Of a stretch of DNA of 64,000 bases, positions 9,590 through 19,304 are shown in pieces. Position numbers and translations under genes: made by a program. The notes beneath the pieces were generated by a model. The model had not been told where the DNA came from and did no database searches. It saw nothing but the letters and a program-made list of their open reading frames with translations. Origin of the DNA: Nonomuraea basaltis. GTDB taxonomy: Bacteria > Actinomycetota > Actinomycetes > Streptosporangiales > Streptosporangiaceae. The stretch spans positions 17,997 through 81,996 of the forward strand of contig NZ_VCJS01000036.1 of NCBI RefSeq assembly GCF_005893125.1, in the 5' to 3' direction. Positions within the stretch are counted from its first letter, which is position 1. Each line of letters starts with the position of its first letter.

Positions 9590-9870
9590 TTTCATCTTGG
9601 GTAACGGCCCTCGTCGACGACGAGTTGCAGCGGCAGGATCGCGTGCACGAGTGCGGTCGCGCCATGCGGGCAACAGCCAGCTTGGTCAGCACCTTCCAGG
9701 ACTTCAAGGTCGCGACTGCACGTTCACCGATGGCTCGGATGCGGGCGTGGGCGCGGTTGACGTCCCGCTGTCCGCGCGACTTAGGAATTTGCTCGTCCAG
9801 CACCTCACCGGCGGGGCTTCCAACGGTCCGACCGAAGGTCACGGACCTGCTCATCGAATAAATCCGTCGG
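9590..9870 (-). pseudogene. IS5-family-like transposase relic
   Basis: The minus strand encodes VNRAHARIRAIGERAVATLK followed by SWKVLTKL, the C-terminal wording of actinobacterial IS5-like DDE transposases (NRAHARIRAxGERAxAxLKxW). Downstream, a second frame gives ALVHAILPLQL. The frame changes and the missing front part show that it is dead. Confidence 0.65.
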
Positions 9871-10212
9871 TGCACAACTACCGAAACTTTGTTGGATGGC
9901 GGCTTTAGCTCAATCTCCATTGTGGCACAATTGGTAAGATCTTGACGCCACGGATTGAACTGGACTAAGCGTCCGGGCCCGCCGCGTAGAGCGTGCATAC
10001 CGTCGGCATAACTCTGTATTTGCTATCGACTGGCAACTGCGCGGCGTGTCAGGCAGACACCGATGAGGGCATATCGTACAGTTCTTATTGTTATTCTGCT
10101 GGTGACCGGGATGTTGCCTGGGAAAGAATGTGTCTATTCGGTGCTTGATGGACATTCTTGGCATACTACAAAGTCGCTGCCAGATTATCTTTGCCATATT
10201 TGGAGGTTAGTG

Positions 10213-11100
10213 ATGCCGGGGGGATCCGCGGAGGCGACCGAGAGTGATCGATTTTCTTTTGGCGACAACTGGCTGAGCTTTATCGAAGTAGTGCGCGATG
10301 AGCGGATCGAACACGCTACGGAATCGCTTGCCGCTGCCCTCGGACGCACTGACTTGACGGGGAAGACCTTCCTGGACGTCGGTTGCGGAAGCGGCCTGTT
10401 CTCGCTGGCCGCGAGCCGTATGGGGGCGAAAGTCCACGCGTTCGACTACGATCCGGCTTCCGTCGCCGCCTGCATGGAGATACGCCAGAGGTACGCGCCG
10501 GACAGCGACTGGACAGTGGAGCAGGGATCGGTTATCGACGAGGCGTATATTCAGAGCCTAGGAACCTACGACATCGTCTATGCATGGGGTGTCCTGCACC
10601 ACACGGGTGCCATGTGGCGTGCGATCGAGGCCGCCTCTGCGCTGGTCGCGCCCGAAGGATCATTGTATATAGCCATATATAATGATCAAGGCCCGATCAG
10701 CCGCCTCTGGTGGTTGGTGAAGCGCCAGTATGTTCATTCCGGTCCGGTGATGCGGAGGATGCTCCTCCTTGGTGGCAGGGCATATTTCTCGTCGCGCACC
10801 GCCGTTGGGGCGTTGCTGCGGGCCGGCGGCCTGTCCCAGTCACGTGACCAAGTCCGGCAGCGAGGCATGTCGGCGCGGCACGACTTGGTCGACTGGATCG
10901 GCGGGTTTCCCTTCGAGGTGGCCGCGCCTGAAGCGATCTTCGAATTCCTTAGGGAGCGCGGCTTCGAACTGCGCTTCCTCAGAACCTGCAAGGGTCGTCT
11001 GGGCTGCAACGAGTATGTCTTCGCCGCACCTGCGGTGAGTCAGAAGCCGGTGAGCGTCACGACGATGGATCCTTCCTCGGCCTGTCCTGACCGAATCTAG
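10213..11100 (+). CDS. Class I SAM-dependent methyltransferase
   Basis: About 295 residues from the ATG at 10213, chosen because GGAGG (10202-10206) lies just upstream; a longer frame back to 10063 would add an unrelated hydrophobic leader. Motif I is FLDVGCGSGLFSLAASRMG, then VHAFDYDPASVAA, and post-II AWGVLHHTGAMW, typical of UbiE/UbiG-like methyltransferases. The C-terminal part (GLSQSRDQVRQRGMSARHD, then GCNEYVF at the end) is a recurrent extension in bacterial glycan-locus methyltransferases. It lies 292 bases upstream of the asparagine-synthase-like gene on the same strand. The substrate is unknown. Confidence 0.85.
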   Translation: MPGGSAEATESDRFSFGDNWLSFIEVVRDERIEHATESLAAALGRTDLTGKTFLDVGCGSGLFSLAASRMGAKVHAFDYDPASVAACMEIRQRYAPDSDWTVEQGSVIDEAYIQSLGTYDIVYAWGVLHHTGAMWRAIEAASALVAPEGSLYIAIYNDQGPISRLWWLVKRQYVHSGPVMRRMLLLGGRAYFSSRTAVGALLRAGGLSQSRDQVRQRGMSARHDLVDWIGGFPFEVAAPEAIFEFLRERGFELRFLRTCKGRLGCNEYVFAAPAVSQKPVSVTTMDPSSACPDRI

Positions 11101-11391
11101 CGTGGCTTCCGAAGTCTGCACCCGCAGGTATCGGGACCACGAAGATCGTCTTCCGCGATCAACGGAAAACACCACTCCGCTCCGAAATGACGACCCGGCA
11201 AAGGGACTGGCCTGACAACGACCTGCTCCCGGCACCGTATCCATCGGCGACGAAGTCCTAACGGACCCTCGACGATCCAGAGTTCACTGTCTCATACGCA
11301 GCCCAGGCACGTGCGTGTGTCTGAAAGGACCCCGGCGTGGAATTCATGACCGGGAGTCCGTGAAGCCGTTCCGAAGTTTCCGGGAGGATAC

Positions 11392-13302
11392 ATGTGCGGC
11401 ATAGCCGGAATGGTGTCGACCTCTCTGTCTGACCCAGATCTCGTCCGCCGTATGTGTGAGGTGATCGAGCACAGAGGGCCTGACGGCAAGGGGTTCCATT
11501 TCGACGAACACGCGGCGCTCGGCATGCGCAGGCTCGCGATTGTCGATGTGGCCACTGGCGATCAGCCTGTGTACAACGAGGACGAACAGATCGTCGCTGT
11601 GTTCAACGGCGAGATCTACAACTTCGCCGACCTACGGCAAGACCTGGCCGAGCAAGGGCACCGGTTGCGGGGGACAGGTGACTCCGAGTGCCTCGTCCAC
11701 CTTTACGAGCAGTACGGCACCGACATGGTCCACCACCTCAGGGGGATGTTCGCCTTCGCTGTCTGGGATCGAGAGCACGGGCGTTTGCTCCTCGCGCGGG
11801 ATCGGGTCGGGAAGAAGCCTCTGTACTGGCGCTCAGAGGAGGACTCGATATGGTTCGCCTCGGAGCTCAAGTCCTTGGAACGGGATAATCGGCTGCGCCG
11901 CGACGTGGATCCGGTAGCGCTGCACCACTACCTGACCTACCAGTACGTCCCCGCTCCTTGGTCCATCTACAAGGGAGTCCACAAGCTTCCACCTGGACAC
12001 CTGCTGATCTGGGAGCGCGGCAAGGTAACCGTACGCCGATACTGGGAGCTGGACGGCACTCCGCGGCAGGTGACGAACGAGGCCGAAGAGGAGGAGCGGC
12101 TGCGCGAACTCCTACTGGAGGCGACGCGCATCCGCATGGTGAGCGAGCGCCCCATCGGAGCGTTCCTGTCCGGGGGAATCGACTCGTCCACAGTGGTGGC
12201 CGCCATGGCCATGCAGAGTCCCCAACCGGTCAAGACGTTCTGCGTAGGCTTCGAGGAGAGCCGGTACGACGAGCGCCACAAAGCGCGGATTGTCGCCGAC
12301 CTTTACGGCACCGACCACCATGAGTTCGTGGTCACCTCTCGTCTGCTTGACGTCCTGCCGCGCATCGCATGGCACTTCGACGAGCCGTTCGCCGATTCCT
12401 CGGCCATCCCCAGTTTCTACGTCGCGCAGCTGAGCCGGCAGCACGTCACAGTTGTCCTCAACGGCGACGGTGGGGATGAGGGTTTCGGCGGATACCAGCG
12501 CTATATCCTGATGGGGAAGGCCAGATGGATTCCAGGCATGCCCCGCGCGGTCGGCGCGACGTTCGCGCGCATTGGCGACCTTGTCGCGGAGCGAAGCGAC
12601 GCCGGTTCCCTCTCCCGACGACTCGGGCGCCTGATGCAGTTCGCTGGGGAACGCCCCACGCAGCGGTACGCCCGCCTGATGTCCTCCTTCACGCCCAAGT
12701 GGAAGTCCGAGATCTATAGTGACGAACTCGGTGGCCTGCTGGCGGAGACGGACAGCTACCAGTTGTTCGAGGAAGCCTATGAGCGGTCACGGGCGCTGAC
12801 CGATCTCGGCCGTATCCTCGACGTCGACGTCGCCACCTATCTTCCCGGTGACTTGCTTGTGAAGGTGGACATCACATCGATGGCCAACTCACTGGAGGCC
12901 CGATCGCCGTTTCTGGACCACCGCCTCATGGAGTGGGCGGCAGCCCTCCCCATTGGCTTGAAGGTCCGCAATGGTCACACCAAGCTGCTGCTCAAACGAG
13001 CGGTCCGTCCATGGCTGCCCAGAGAAATACTGGACTACCCCAAGCAGGGGTTCGGCGTGCCGCTTGCATCATGGTTGCGTGGGGAGCTTCGCGAGTTGGC
13101 CTTCGATGTCCTGACCGACGCCACCGCACGCGGGAGGGGTCTGTTCCGCCCGGCCGTGGTACGCAATCTTCTCCAGCGCCACATCGGCGGCGCCGACCAC
13201 AGCATGCGTATCTGGACCCTCCTGCAGCTCGAACTCTGGTACCGGGCTCACGCAGCGCCTCAGGATCACATGATGACCGGATGTCCAGTCCTGTCGACAT
13301 AG
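11392..13302 (+). CDS. asnB: Asparagine synthase (glutamine-hydrolysing) family amidotransferase
   Basis: 636 residues. The protein begins MCGIAG, giving the class II glutamine amidotransferase nucleophile Cys2 after Met removal. The C-terminal synthetase domain has the ATP PP-loop SGGIDSSTVVAAMA and the GDGGDEGFGGYQRY segment. The predicted reaction is ATP-dependent transfer of ammonia from glutamine to a carboxylate. In surface-polysaccharide clusters such AsnB paralogues are thought to amidate a uronic acid or another acidic group rather than make asparagine. That is inference here, supported by its place between methyltransferases and the sulfotransferase/flippase genes. GGGAGG directly upstream fixes the start. 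Confidence 0.9.
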   Translation: MCGIAGMVSTSLSDPDLVRRMCEVIEHRGPDGKGFHFDEHAALGMRRLAIVDVATGDQPVYNEDEQIVAVFNGEIYNFADLRQDLAEQGHRLRGTGDSECLVHLYEQYGTDMVHHLRGMFAFAVWDREHGRLLLARDRVGKKPLYWRSEEDSIWFASELKSLERDNRLRRDVDPVALHHYLTYQYVPAPWSIYKGVHKLPPGHLLIWERGKVTVRRYWELDGTPRQVTNEAEEEERLRELLLEATRIRMVSERPIGAFLSGGIDSSTVVAAMAMQSPQPVKTFCVGFEESRYDERHKARIVADLYGTDHHEFVVTSRLLDVLPRIAWHFDEPFADSSAIPSFYVAQLSRQHVTVVLNGDGGDEGFGGYQRYILMGKARWIPGMPRAVGATFARIGDLVAERSDAGSLSRRLGRLMQFAGERPTQRYARLMSSFTPKWKSEIYSDELGGLLAETDSYQLFEEAYERSRALTDLGRILDVDVATYLPGDLLVKVDITSMANSLEARSPFLDHRLMEWAAALPIGLKVRNGHTKLLLKRAVRPWLPREILDYPKQGFGVPLASWLRGELRELAFDVLTDATARGRGLFRPAVVRNLLQRHIGGADHSMRIWTLLQLELWYRAHAAPQDHMMTGCPVLST

Positions 13303-13429
13303 ACGTAACCTTGACCACATCGGACACATCGGGCCTAGGTTCGAAGTTTCACCACGGCCACGTGAGATCGTTTCATCCTGAAGTCGCAGGTCAACGGCCT
13401 GGCTTGGCACGGTTGGGACGTACTCGTGC

Positions 13430-13640
13430 TGGTAGCGGCGGCGTGTCTGATCACGTTTCCCCCAAGTTGTTCTCGCGGTTTTCGGTCTTGTGCGGACCCA
13501 GGGTGCCATCGATCAAGACCACCTCGCCGCCCTGTGTGGCGATCTTTGGCCGCGGATCAGGTCGGTGACCAAGGTGATGGTCTTGGTGGACAGCGGCAGA
13601 CGGCACTGGTAGACAGCAGACGGCACGCCTCGGCGAGTGC
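13430..13640 (-). pseudogene. IS5-family orfA-like transposase relic
   Basis: Minus-strand pieces LSTKTITLVTDLIRGQR and, in the next frame, KIATQGGEVVLIDGTLGPHK correspond to the front of actinobacterial IS5-type transposases and to the first catalytic Asp block (VLIDGTL). The helix-turn-helix region between them has been lost by deletion, and a stop follows soon after. The rest of the gap (13303-14009) holds nothing I can identify. Confidence 0.65.
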
Positions 13641-14009
13641 TTTGGTTGTTCTCACAACACCGCCATGCCCCTGCCGGGGGCGTGCCACGTTGTGGCCACA
13701 CAGGCGTCTACAGGCGTCGTCCCTGGTCAGGGGTGCGAGATATCCCCTTCGGGGTGCCGGTCAGGACGGCGGGACGAACGCTCCGGCCGCAGTCTTGCGC
13801 AGCCAGCCTCGCTCGGCCAGCCGATGCGCCAGGCCATCCCCTTCTACCTGATAAAACAGGCTGGAACTCTCTCAGCGGACGCGTGGTCCTTACTGGCCGC
13901 ACTCGGATACGACCCACGGCGAGCATCCGCGGGTGTTGAGGAGTCGGAGCAGGGACTGGGCGAGCCCTCGTGGACACCGCCTACGCGGGCCCGCCTTCCC
14001 GTGTGCTGC

Positions 14010-15233
14010 TCAGAGCGCGGCGACGTTCAGCAGCGGCTCCTGCACACCGTCAGGGTCACCGGCCGGCCATGTCCAGTTCAGCGTGCCCGCGCCCTGCAGG
14101 GCCGACTTCACCTCGGCAGGCAAGGCGGTCGGGTGCGTGACCTTGTAGAGTGCGGCGCCTCCTGCCACGTGAGGGCTGGCCATCGAGGTGCCCGAGATAG
14201 TGGCGTACCTGCCCCCTTTCCAGGCGGACAGGATGCATGTGCCTGGGGCGATGAGGTCGATGTCGGCGCCGAAGTTGGAGAAGTTGGCAATCGTGTCGTC
14301 GACGTCGAGCCGGCAGGTGCGCCTGCCGCTGCCACCAGGGAAGCCGTTGAAGTCCGCGAGCGCGCTGACGGTGATGACCTCGTCGTACGCGGCCGGGATG
14401 TGATTCGCGGCGTTGTCGTGCTGGTTGCCCGCGGCGACCACGTACGTGACCCCAGACGCGACAGAGGCGCAGATCGCCTGGTGCACGGCATCCTCGTTGA
14501 CCGTGCCGCAGGCGCCGTCGTCGGTTCCGAAGCCGCCGAGACTCATGTTCGCGACCTCTATCTGATCGGCGTTCGCGGTTACGAAATCAATGCCGCAGAT
14601 GATCTGGGAAAACAGGCCGACGCCCCTGTTGTTGAGCACCCGGACCGGCCAGATTCGGGCGCCGGGCGCCACCCCGACGACGCCGTGGAGGTTGTCCTTG
14701 GCGGCGACCGTGCCCGCGACGTGAGTGCCATGGCCGTGGCCGTCGTCGGCGCTGGTGCCGGTGGAGCAGTTCCTCGCGCCGGCGACGTAGACGTCCAGCT
14801 CGGGGTGGTCCAAGTCGACGCCCGTATCGATGACCGCCACGTCGACGTCCATCAGCTCGTCCACGCCGTTGACCCTCGCGGTCGGGCTGGTTTCAGCGTC
14901 GACCCGGTTGATCCCGGTGGGAAAAGTCTGGGTGCTGATCTTCGCCACGCCGTCCTGTTGCACCCACCGCACGCGATCGTCGGCTGCCACGGCCGCCGCC
15001 TGTGACCTGGTCATCCGTGCGGCGTAACCCCTGAGGGCATGACTGTACACGTGCCTGATGGACGCGGCATGCGCATAGGCATGGTTGTCGGCGACGGCCT
15101 GCGCGTTCTGGTCGCCATCCAGTACGACGATGTAATCGCCGACCCGATCGGATTTCGTATCGGCCGATACGGCGGGGATGTTGGCGAGAACGGGACAGCT
15201 GGCCAACAGGACAGCGAGGAGCGCCTTACGCAC
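14010..15233 (-). CDS. Secreted S8 (subtilisin-family) serine protease
   Basis: 407 residues with a signal peptide (to about residue 24), an I9-type propeptide (DYIVVLDG to about residue 95) and one S8 catalytic domain. The catalytic triad is complete: Asp136 in VIDTGVD, His171 in GHGTHVAG and Ser350 in GTSMASPHVAGG, with the oxyanion Asn270 in AAGNQHD. There is no C-terminal membrane anchor, so it should be released like aqualysin or streptomycete subtilases. The start is GTG, with GGAGG eight bases upstream. It stands alone between IS relics. It may degrade external protein or process surface proteins; no specific substrate is indicated. Confidence 0.92.
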   Translation of the reverse strand: MRKALLAVLLASCPVLANIPAVSADTKSDRVGDYIVVLDGDQNAQAVADNHAYAHAASIRHVYSHALRGYAARMTRSQAAAVAADDRVRWVQQDGVAKISTQTFPTGINRVDAETSPTARVNGVDELMDVDVAVIDTGVDLDHPELDVYVAGARNCSTGTSADDGHGHGTHVAGTVAAKDNLHGVVGVAPGARIWPVRVLNNRGVGLFSQIICGIDFVTANADQIEVANMSLGGFGTDDGACGTVNEDAVHQAICASVASGVTYVVAAGNQHDNAANHIPAAYDEVITVSALADFNGFPGGSGRRTCRLDVDDTIANFSNFGADIDLIAPGTCILSAWKGGRYATISGTSMASPHVAGGAALYKVTHPTALPAEVKSALQGAGTLNWTWPAGDPDGVQEPLLNVAAL

Positions 15234-15559
15234 CGTGGTTTCCTCCGCTCTGGAAGTGGATCGTCGCCATCCCTGGTCGTCAGCACGTATTTCTCCAGGT
15301 CATGGCGCTGTTGTTCTAACAGAGGAGGGCCGTTCCCGCCGTGCAGACGCGCCCATGGTGGGCTTCCTCGGCGACGGCTTTGGCCGTTCATGGAACGGCG
15401 AGGTGCAATCAGGGCTGCCTGTCATATATCACGCAGGGCCAATCCGAAGACCGGATGACGCGTGGGCGGGTGGCAGTAATCCCTCGGGCGTTTGTGGTGG
15501 ATCAAGGGTGCTGATCAGCGTGTCTGATCGGGCGGTGTTAGAGGATGACGTTGTAGCCG

Positions 15560-15930
15560 AGGCTTCGAGCTGACGGATGTGGCTGCGTTTGGCTCGGTCA
15601 TGCTTGATCCGGGCGTCGTAGAAGTCGGTGCCCAGGTCGTGCAACCGGGTGTCGGGGTTGGACAGCAGGTCCCGGACGATCGTCAAGATGGACTGGCCGA
15701 GGGCGATTACGGCCCTCTTCTTGCCTCGATGGCGAGCGATGCGGCGGCAGCGCCCGCCAAGAAAGGCCGGTGCCCTGGCCATCGGCCAGCGCGGCCTCGC
15801 CCAGTACGCGGGTCAGATAGCGGTTACCGTGGCCGGTGGAGTTACGTCCCTTTTTCCGGCTGGCTCATTCCCTGAATGATCGGGGTGAACTTGGTCCAGG
15901 AGGCCAGGTGCATCGCCCGGCTCCAAAGCC
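15560..15930 (-). pseudogene. IS110-family transposase C-terminal relic
   Basis: Minus-strand frames read HLASWTKFTPIIQ, RNSTGHGNRYLTRVLGEAAL and CRRIARHRGKKRAVIALGQS, ending DFYDARIKHDRAKRSH. This is the familiar C-terminal transposase_20 half of IS110 elements. At least one frameshift separates the pieces and the DEDD N-terminal half is absent. Confidence 0.8.
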
Positions 15931-15934
15931 CGCC

Positions 15935-16110
15935 ACGCCGTCGAGGCCGAGGCGATCGAGCCGAACAACTCGCCCTGATTCCGCAACGTGCGGATGTGCC
16001 GGAAGTGAGACCGCGGGAGATCAGGCCGCGCAGGAACACCAACCAGCCCGCAAAGTCCTCCGACGCCGCCACCGTTGCCGGCGGTGCTGAGCGTGTCGCG
16101 GACGGTCTCG
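15935..16110 (-). pseudogene. Fused scraps of IS256 and IS1380 transposases
   Basis: Immediately upstream of the IS110 relic, the minus strand gives EDFAGWLVFLRGLISRGL, the central block of IS256 (mutator-type) transposases. In another frame it gives LRNQGELFGSIASASTAWRA, which reads like the front of an IS1380 transposase. Each is only a few dozen codons. The mosaic shows repeated insertion into the same spot, and both family calls rest on short matches. Confidence 0.5.
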
Positions 16111-16190
16111 TCGCAGGCTCTGGTGGCCTTCGGCGGAACCTCAATCCCGAATCAAGTTCGAAGAGCCGCCATGTGACTAGACACCGTCAC

Positions 16191-17153
16191 TCACCGCGCA
16201 CAGGCTGTATTTCTATCAAAGGGAGGATATTTGTATCGAGCAAGACCCATGCCGGTAAGAGCAGTGATAATCCGTTTCGTCCGCTGTGGAAGTTCCGTAC
16301 GCCACGCATTATCCACCGCAAGCGGCTCCAATCCCGTCCGGTTGCGCATGGGGTTGCCGGCTATGCTGTGGCTTCTGGGCAGTTGAACATGGTTCTCCCC
16401 ATGGAACGGCAACTCCTCGGTCCCCATCGGTTCGCCGGCGAAGGTTATCATTCGTTGAAGATTCGTCCGCGGTCGAGCGATGAAGTCTTCATAGCGTAGG
16501 AGCATTCTTGGTTCGCCGAGAAAGCCAAGGGCGTCTAGTGTGAGATTGAGGCACATCCATTCGATCGCGGTCCGGGTAGGCGTTTGACGCCGCATGAATC
16601 CGTTACCATAATTAGGATTCCTGACTATTTTGGTATGTGAGTAACAGACTCCATAGCTCGATCGCACAAGATGAACTATCCGCAGGTCTATGTCAGGAAC
16701 GTGCCGGATCATGTAGGCCGCTGCGGGCGTCTTTGAGGAGTCCACGACGATATCGCAGCCACTCACGGTGCGGATCGCCTGATATACCGAGCTCATTATT
16801 TCCGTATATCGTTTCAGCTTACACTGAAACGAGGGAACCGCTTGCGGAAGAATCAACAGCGGAACATATCGTGTGCGCACGATACTATTGTGTAGCTCCA
16901 GCACCTCATCGATATCGACATTGTCCCATCCGCCGAACGCCTCTTTTCCGACGCTTCTCCAAAAATCACAGTCAAGGAACCGAACTCCACACCCGCACAT
17001 TTCGTTGCGCCGAACCCCGTGCTCCCACAGGAGAAACAGCTCGCCGACCGAGCAAAATCCATGAACGGCGCCCACCGTACGAGATATCAGTGTACTTCCA
17101 CTACGTCCGAGTCCCGCGATAAAGAGAACCGGAACCCTCATGTTTGCAGCCAC
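16191..17153 (-). CDS. Sulfotransferase family protein
   Basis: About 320 residues. VLFIAGLGRSGSTLISR near the N-terminus is the PAPS 5'-phosphosulfate loop. DIVVDSSKTP followed by IVHLVRSSYGVCYSH is the 3'-phosphate-binding region. It would transfer sulfate from PAPS to a hydroxyl, probably on the glycan built by neighbouring genes or on a lipid. The start is set at GTG 17153, with GAGGA four bases upstream; the ATG four codons later is the alternative, and the frame open to 17291 adds nothing family-like. The gene is visibly richer in A and T than the core genes on the right, which suggests transfer. Confidence 0.82.
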   Translation of the reverse strand: MAANMRVPVLFIAGLGRSGSTLISRTVGAVHGFCSVGELFLLWEHGVRRNEMCGCGVRFLDCDFWRSVGKEAFGGWDNVDIDEVLELHNSIVRTRYVPLLILPQAVPSFQCKLKRYTEIMSSVYQAIRTVSGCDIVVDSSKTPAAAYMIRHVPDIDLRIVHLVRSSYGVCYSHTKIVRNPNYGNGFMRRQTPTRTAIEWMCLNLTLDALGFLGEPRMLLRYEDFIARPRTNLQRMITFAGEPMGTEELPFHGENHVQLPRSHSIAGNPMRNRTGLEPLAVDNAWRTELPQRTKRIITALTGMGLARYKYPPFDRNTACAR

Positions 17154-17699
17154 AGAATCCTCTATATTACTTAATGGCACCGATACTTGCGTCAACAGCG
17201 AACAGGGAGACGAATGTCGCACAGGGGTTGCCGCGAAGCCGGTTCGCAGAAGCCTCTGGGCTGGACTGACGTGATTGCGGTGATCGATCAATCCCGTCCT
17301 CGGGGTTTCTCGACAACTAGACCTGGAAGCGAATCCCTGCCATCTCAGGTTTGAGGAGGTCCGACCTAATAGTCGTGTTCGGCATTTGGCCCTCTAGTGT
17401 CATTCGTATAATTGCCGCTGCCATTATGACACGCGCCAAGCCGGATCCCACTAATCTCCGGGCAAATCATCTCACACTGAGGCTTTTGTGAGACATTACC
17501 AATGCTCAAACTCCGAGCGGACTCCTCGGACATCCCATCAATGATCCCTTCGTGCGTCCTGCAGAGCGGGAGGTGAAGCCGTCTGACGTAGCGACGGATC
17601 TTGCTGGTCGTAAGTTCGTCGCTTGCCGATGGAAGTCTGGTCAGGATAGAGATGTTGAAAGGCTGACTTTTCGCATCACGGCGGTTCAGGTTCGAGGAT

Positions 17700-17985
17700 A
17701 AAGTTCGGTCCGGCAATGATGGCGCGAGCAGGTCGGGCCGGTGCCGCAGGCGCTCGAGAAGATGTTTGACGACGGCGGCGAGGTCGCGGATGCCGCCGCG
17801 GACGGCCAAGGTCGGAAGGAGGAGCAGTATCCCAAGATCCGTACGGAGGCCATCTGCCAGGGCGTGAACATCTTCTTCCTCGATGAGGTGGCGTGCGGAG
17901 CGACTATCACACCGGCACCATCTGGGCGCCCGGTCGGTCGCACTCCTATCGTCCGCGGAACGGGCAACCGGCTGGGGGACCGCCA
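17700..17985 (+). pseudogene. IS630-family transposase relic
   Basis: The plus strand encodes EEQYPKIRTEA and NIFFLDEV, then in another frame RSDYHTGTIWAP, then PIVRGTG. This is the order of the IS630 DDE domain (catalytic Asp in FLDE, RSDYHxGTTWAPxGxTPVVRxTG). Frameshifts between the pieces and the missing ends show that it is inactive. The flanks (17154-17699) contain nothing I can name. Confidence 0.7.
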
Positions 17986-17999
17986 TGGCCGTCGATCCT

Positions 18000-19304
18000 T
18001 CAGGAACTCGGTGTCCGCCGAACGATCAGGAGGAAGAACGCGGCCGCGAATCGCAAGTCCGATATCCGGGGCATTAGGGCTTGTCGGTCAGTCCCAGTCA
18101 CCCTGGCAAACCAGAGAACCTCGGTAAACGCCAGTACGATGTAGCTGCAAGAGGCTGAAATGGCAGCCCCTGACGCACCCCAGCGCGGAATCAGCACAGC
18201 ATTCAGAGCGATGTTCATCGCGAGGGCGCCGACGGGAATCACGGCTAGAGTCAGGGGACGGTCGAGCCGTATCAGGAACTGTTCGACTGGTCTCACGACA
18301 GATAGCGCGATAACACCCGGGGCAAGGAGAAACAAGGGTGTCACGCTGTGGGCATACGCGTTACCGTACAGGAGGGGGATCAGAACGGGTGACATGATTG
18401 CCATCGCGGCGACGACGAGCGTGGAGAAAAGGACGTTGTACCGCAGCGCGTGAGCGGTGACCTTGCAGGCGTCAGGCTGGTCTTCGGTTGCCTGCCGATG
18501 TAGCGCCACCTGGGCTATCGCGTCGGTCGGCACCCATGCGAGAGCCAAGAAGCCGCCTGCGACGGCGTACAGGCCCACCTGTGTCGGAGTGACAAGAGTG
18601 TTCAGCAGGAATATGTCAAGGGTCAGGAGGAGATGCTGGGCCACAACGCCAATGTGGTAGCGGCTCGACAAGGCGAGCTGCTGTCGGGCCAGCAATGCTT
18701 TTCCGCGAAGGCCGGAGCAACCGAGCGACACGGCGATAAAGACGAAGCGCACTGCCGCGGACATCGTCCAGCAGATCACCGCATTGGTGATCGTGAGACA
18801 TCCCATGACCTTGAGCGCCAGCACCGGCAGCGATAGAGCGAGTGCCCATGTCACAACCGCTCGGTTGACAAGGCTGGTGCGGGACTGAAGAAGCGCAATA
18901 CCGTTGAGGTTGATCGACGCCACGCTGAACGGCACCGCGAGCAACGCAATGACTAGCAAGTTGGGCGCCGGAACCGGGGCGACAACTACCAAGATGCAGA
19001 AAGCGCAGAATCCGGATACCACCCCCGAGATCAGTCCTAGGATGAGGCCATTTGCTGCCAGAAATCGGTGCCGTGTAGGCTCCAGCCACATGGCGATCTG
19101 CGACTTGTTCACCGATAGGTGGCCTGCGACGATGGCAGTCGTAGCCGTAGTTGTGATTAGCGCGTAGATGCCCCTCCCCTCGGGCTCCAGGGTTCGAGCT
19201 ATGAGGATTGACGCAATTGCCGCCATCGCAAGCCGTAGCCCGTCGGTAGCTGTCGTCTTGACTACCCTGGTTGCGGCCAGATTCCCGACTAGTGCGCGGG
19301 ACAT
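18000..19304 (-). CDS. Polysaccharide flippase, Wzx-like (MOP superfamily)
   Basis: 434 residues from the ATG at 19304; an open frame extends further upstream but would add 74 residues of non-membrane, arginine-rich sequence. The protein begins with ATRVVKTTATDGLRLAMAA, then IASILIARTLEPEGRGIYAL. This is the amphipathic first helix and the RxLGPEGRGxYAL-type motif typical of Wzx/MATE-like polysaccharide exporters. About twelve to fourteen hydrophobic helices follow. It should flip the undecaprenyl-linked repeat unit to the outer face. It ends a few bases after the IS630 relic. It forms a Wzx/Wzy-type set with the Wzy-like, WecA-like and Wzz/kinase genes. Confidence 0.82.
   Translation of the reverse strand: MSRALVGNLAATRVVKTTATDGLRLAMAAIASILIARTLEPEGRGIYALITTTATTAIVAGHLSVNKSQIAMWLEPTRHRFLAANGLILGLISGVVSGFCAFCILVVVAPVPAPNLLVIALLAVPFSVASINLNGIALLQSRTSLVNRAVVTWALALSLPVLALKVMGCLTITNAVICWTMSAAVRFVFIAVSLGCSGLRGKALLARQQLALSSRYHIGVVAQHLLLTLDIFLLNTLVTPTQVGLYAVAGGFLALAWVPTDAIAQVALHRQATEDQPDACKVTAHALRYNVLFSTLVVAAMAIMSPVLIPLLYGNAYAHSVTPLFLLAPGVIALSVVRPVEQFLIRLDRPLTLAVIPVGALAMNIALNAVLIPRWGASGAAISASCSYIVLAFTEVLWFARVTGTDRQALMPRISDLRFAAAFFLLIVRRTPSS

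Noticed and set aside
13665..15005. 446-codon open frame on the plus strand
   Set aside because: It lies antisense over a complete S8 protease with intact catalytic triad and signal peptide; its own translation has no family likeness.
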